Below the pieces are notes generated by a model. It was not told where the DNA came from and searched no databases. It saw nothing but the letters and a program-made list of their open reading frames with translations. Of a DNA stretch of 52,898 nt, positions 52,092-52,898 are shown in pieces. Positions within the stretch are counted from its first letter, which is position 1; each line of letters starts with the position of its first letter. The position numbers and the translations under genes are program-made. This DNA comes from Bacillus pseudomycoides (lineage in GTDB: Bacteria; Bacillota; Bacilli; Bacillales; Bacillaceae_G), in NCBI RefSeq assembly GCF_002551005.1, contig NZ_NVOY01000025.1, positions 1 through 52,898 of the forward strand, given 5' to 3'.

Positions 52092-52898
52092 CTTTATCAC
52101 TCCCATAAATAAGTTCGAGTTGATGATAATGGCAGATTTAGCTTTTGTCAAACGAAGATGCTTTACCTAAAATCATTAAAAAACAGATATTCTATTAAAG
52201 GGCGCTATTGTTGAATAAAACTTAGATTTTTAAACGACTTTATTGTTATTTTACATTTTAAATAATAATCCAACAAAATTATCACTCATAATAAACTTCC
52301 AAAAAACCTTTATTTCACGTAAATTCCCCCTTCTACTTCATGCAATTTTACATAGTAAAATTTAGGGAAACGATATATGAAATATCATTTTATTATATTA
52401 AAATTATTTTTCACACAAATAAATTCCCACAATCCGTTATAATAATATTATTTTTCAAATAAATATAAAATTAAAGTTATTACATTTAACAAAAATAGGA
52501 TTTTAGTAATATAATTATTTTCATAACACTTAATATCTATATAACAATTATATATTTTATTGAGCAAAATTTTATGATTTACTTAGCAAAAATAGCGTGC
52601 TTTAATGTGTGTATAAGATTTTTACCTTCTATGAGAAACAAGAGAAAATAAAAGGTTTATCATTATATGTAGTCGATTATACCGTGTAGATAGGATGAGA
52701 GTCCTATCATTTATACGTAATCTAAAACTTTAAGTTCAAGAGACTTTATTTCCAAAATTACCTTTTATCAATTGGTCAACTACATTTAATCAGAATAAAC
52801 TAAGTAGAAACATAGTTTCCGTTCTTTTGTACTTATAGTTTGGTAAATAGCCCTTAGAGCAATATGTACATGTAGTTGTTAGAAATAATAAAAAAGTT
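52092..52898. other. AT-rich non-coding tail
   Basis: After the right inverted repeat the sequence to ~52640 is extremely AT-rich, with no frame of note. A GATAGGA/TCCTATC hairpin (52691-52710) lies in a slightly GC-richer stretch, perhaps the leader of a gene beyond the window. Confidence 0.5.
52200..52246 (-). repeat. Right inverted repeat of the DinB/YaiI segment
   Basis: Reverse complement of 50763-50807 at both conserved blocks, with a ~10-bp diverged centre. The bounded segment is ~1.48 kb. Confidence 0.75.

Overview
The window looks like chromosome of a Bacillus cereus group bacterium (B. cereus, B. thuringiensis or a relative). The DNA is AT-rich with AGGAGG-type ribosome binding sites. 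It carries a CYP102A-type P450/reductase fusion, a perfect PlcR-type box, a GerP-family spore protein and several copies of a ~157-bp repeat whose size and shape fit the bcr1 element of this group. Gene order partly follows one Bacillus subtilis region: hmoB-pbpF-hemEHY-yhgD-yhgE, then yhfH-yhfI-lplJ-lcfB-yhfN, each block interrupted by extra genes. I recognise these families from memory; no database search was run.

Layout. 1-3.9 kb: the end of a HAD phosphatase, then sigI-rsgI (sigma I and its membrane anti-sigma factor) beside a secreted repeat-rich DUF5667-like protein with a sigma-I-like promoter, and a DUF1648 membrane protein. 4-8.8 kb: a GerP-type spore protein, YhfN-like M48 protease, SCO1/YpmQ copper chaperone, AraC/GyrI-like regulator and an ATP-grasp ligase. 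8.9-13.1 kb: sulfate importer operon sbp-cysT-cysW-cysA with a CymR-like promoter, a leader hairpin and a structured repeat between sbp and cysT. 13.1-17.8 kb: a GNAT acetyltransferase, a broken small gene, acyl-CoA ligase, lipoate ligase, a metallo-beta-lactamase-fold protein and YhfH. 17.8-22.9 kb: LacI regulator, polysaccharide deacetylase, chemotaxis receptor and a 26-residue amphipathic peptide gene. The receptor and peptide diverge from one perfect PlcR-type box. 23-28.3 kb: sucrose utilisation (scrR-scrA-scrB-scrK) with two operators. 28.4-31.5 kb: accessory DNA with repeats, two membrane proteins of unknown role and secreted YvgO. 31.6-35.5 kb: yhgE with long internal repeats and its TetR-type neighbour yhgD, with three matching operator candidates. 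35.8-43.9 kb: a secreted nuclease, CYP102A enzyme, short-chain dehydrogenase and LysR regulator, lying between blocks that are adjacent in B. subtilis. 44-50.5 kb: hemY, hemH, hemE, penicillin-binding protein PbpF and heme monooxygenase HmoB with an unusual leader. 50.6-52.9 kb: a DUF2199 remnant, then DinB and YaiI genes inside a pair of inverted repeats, then an AT-rich tail.

The best candidate for something undescribed is the tiny gene at 22746-22826. It has a strong Shine-Dalgarno sequence, its own 17-bp terminator stem and a perfect PlcR-type box upstream. Its product would form a strongly amphipathic helix resembling a phenol-soluble modulin. Other points to check are the structured leader with a stop-start overlapping upstream ORF before hmoB, the sigma-I-like promoter next to sigI, the structured element inside the sulfate operon, and a repeat inserted into a decayed membrane-protein gene.
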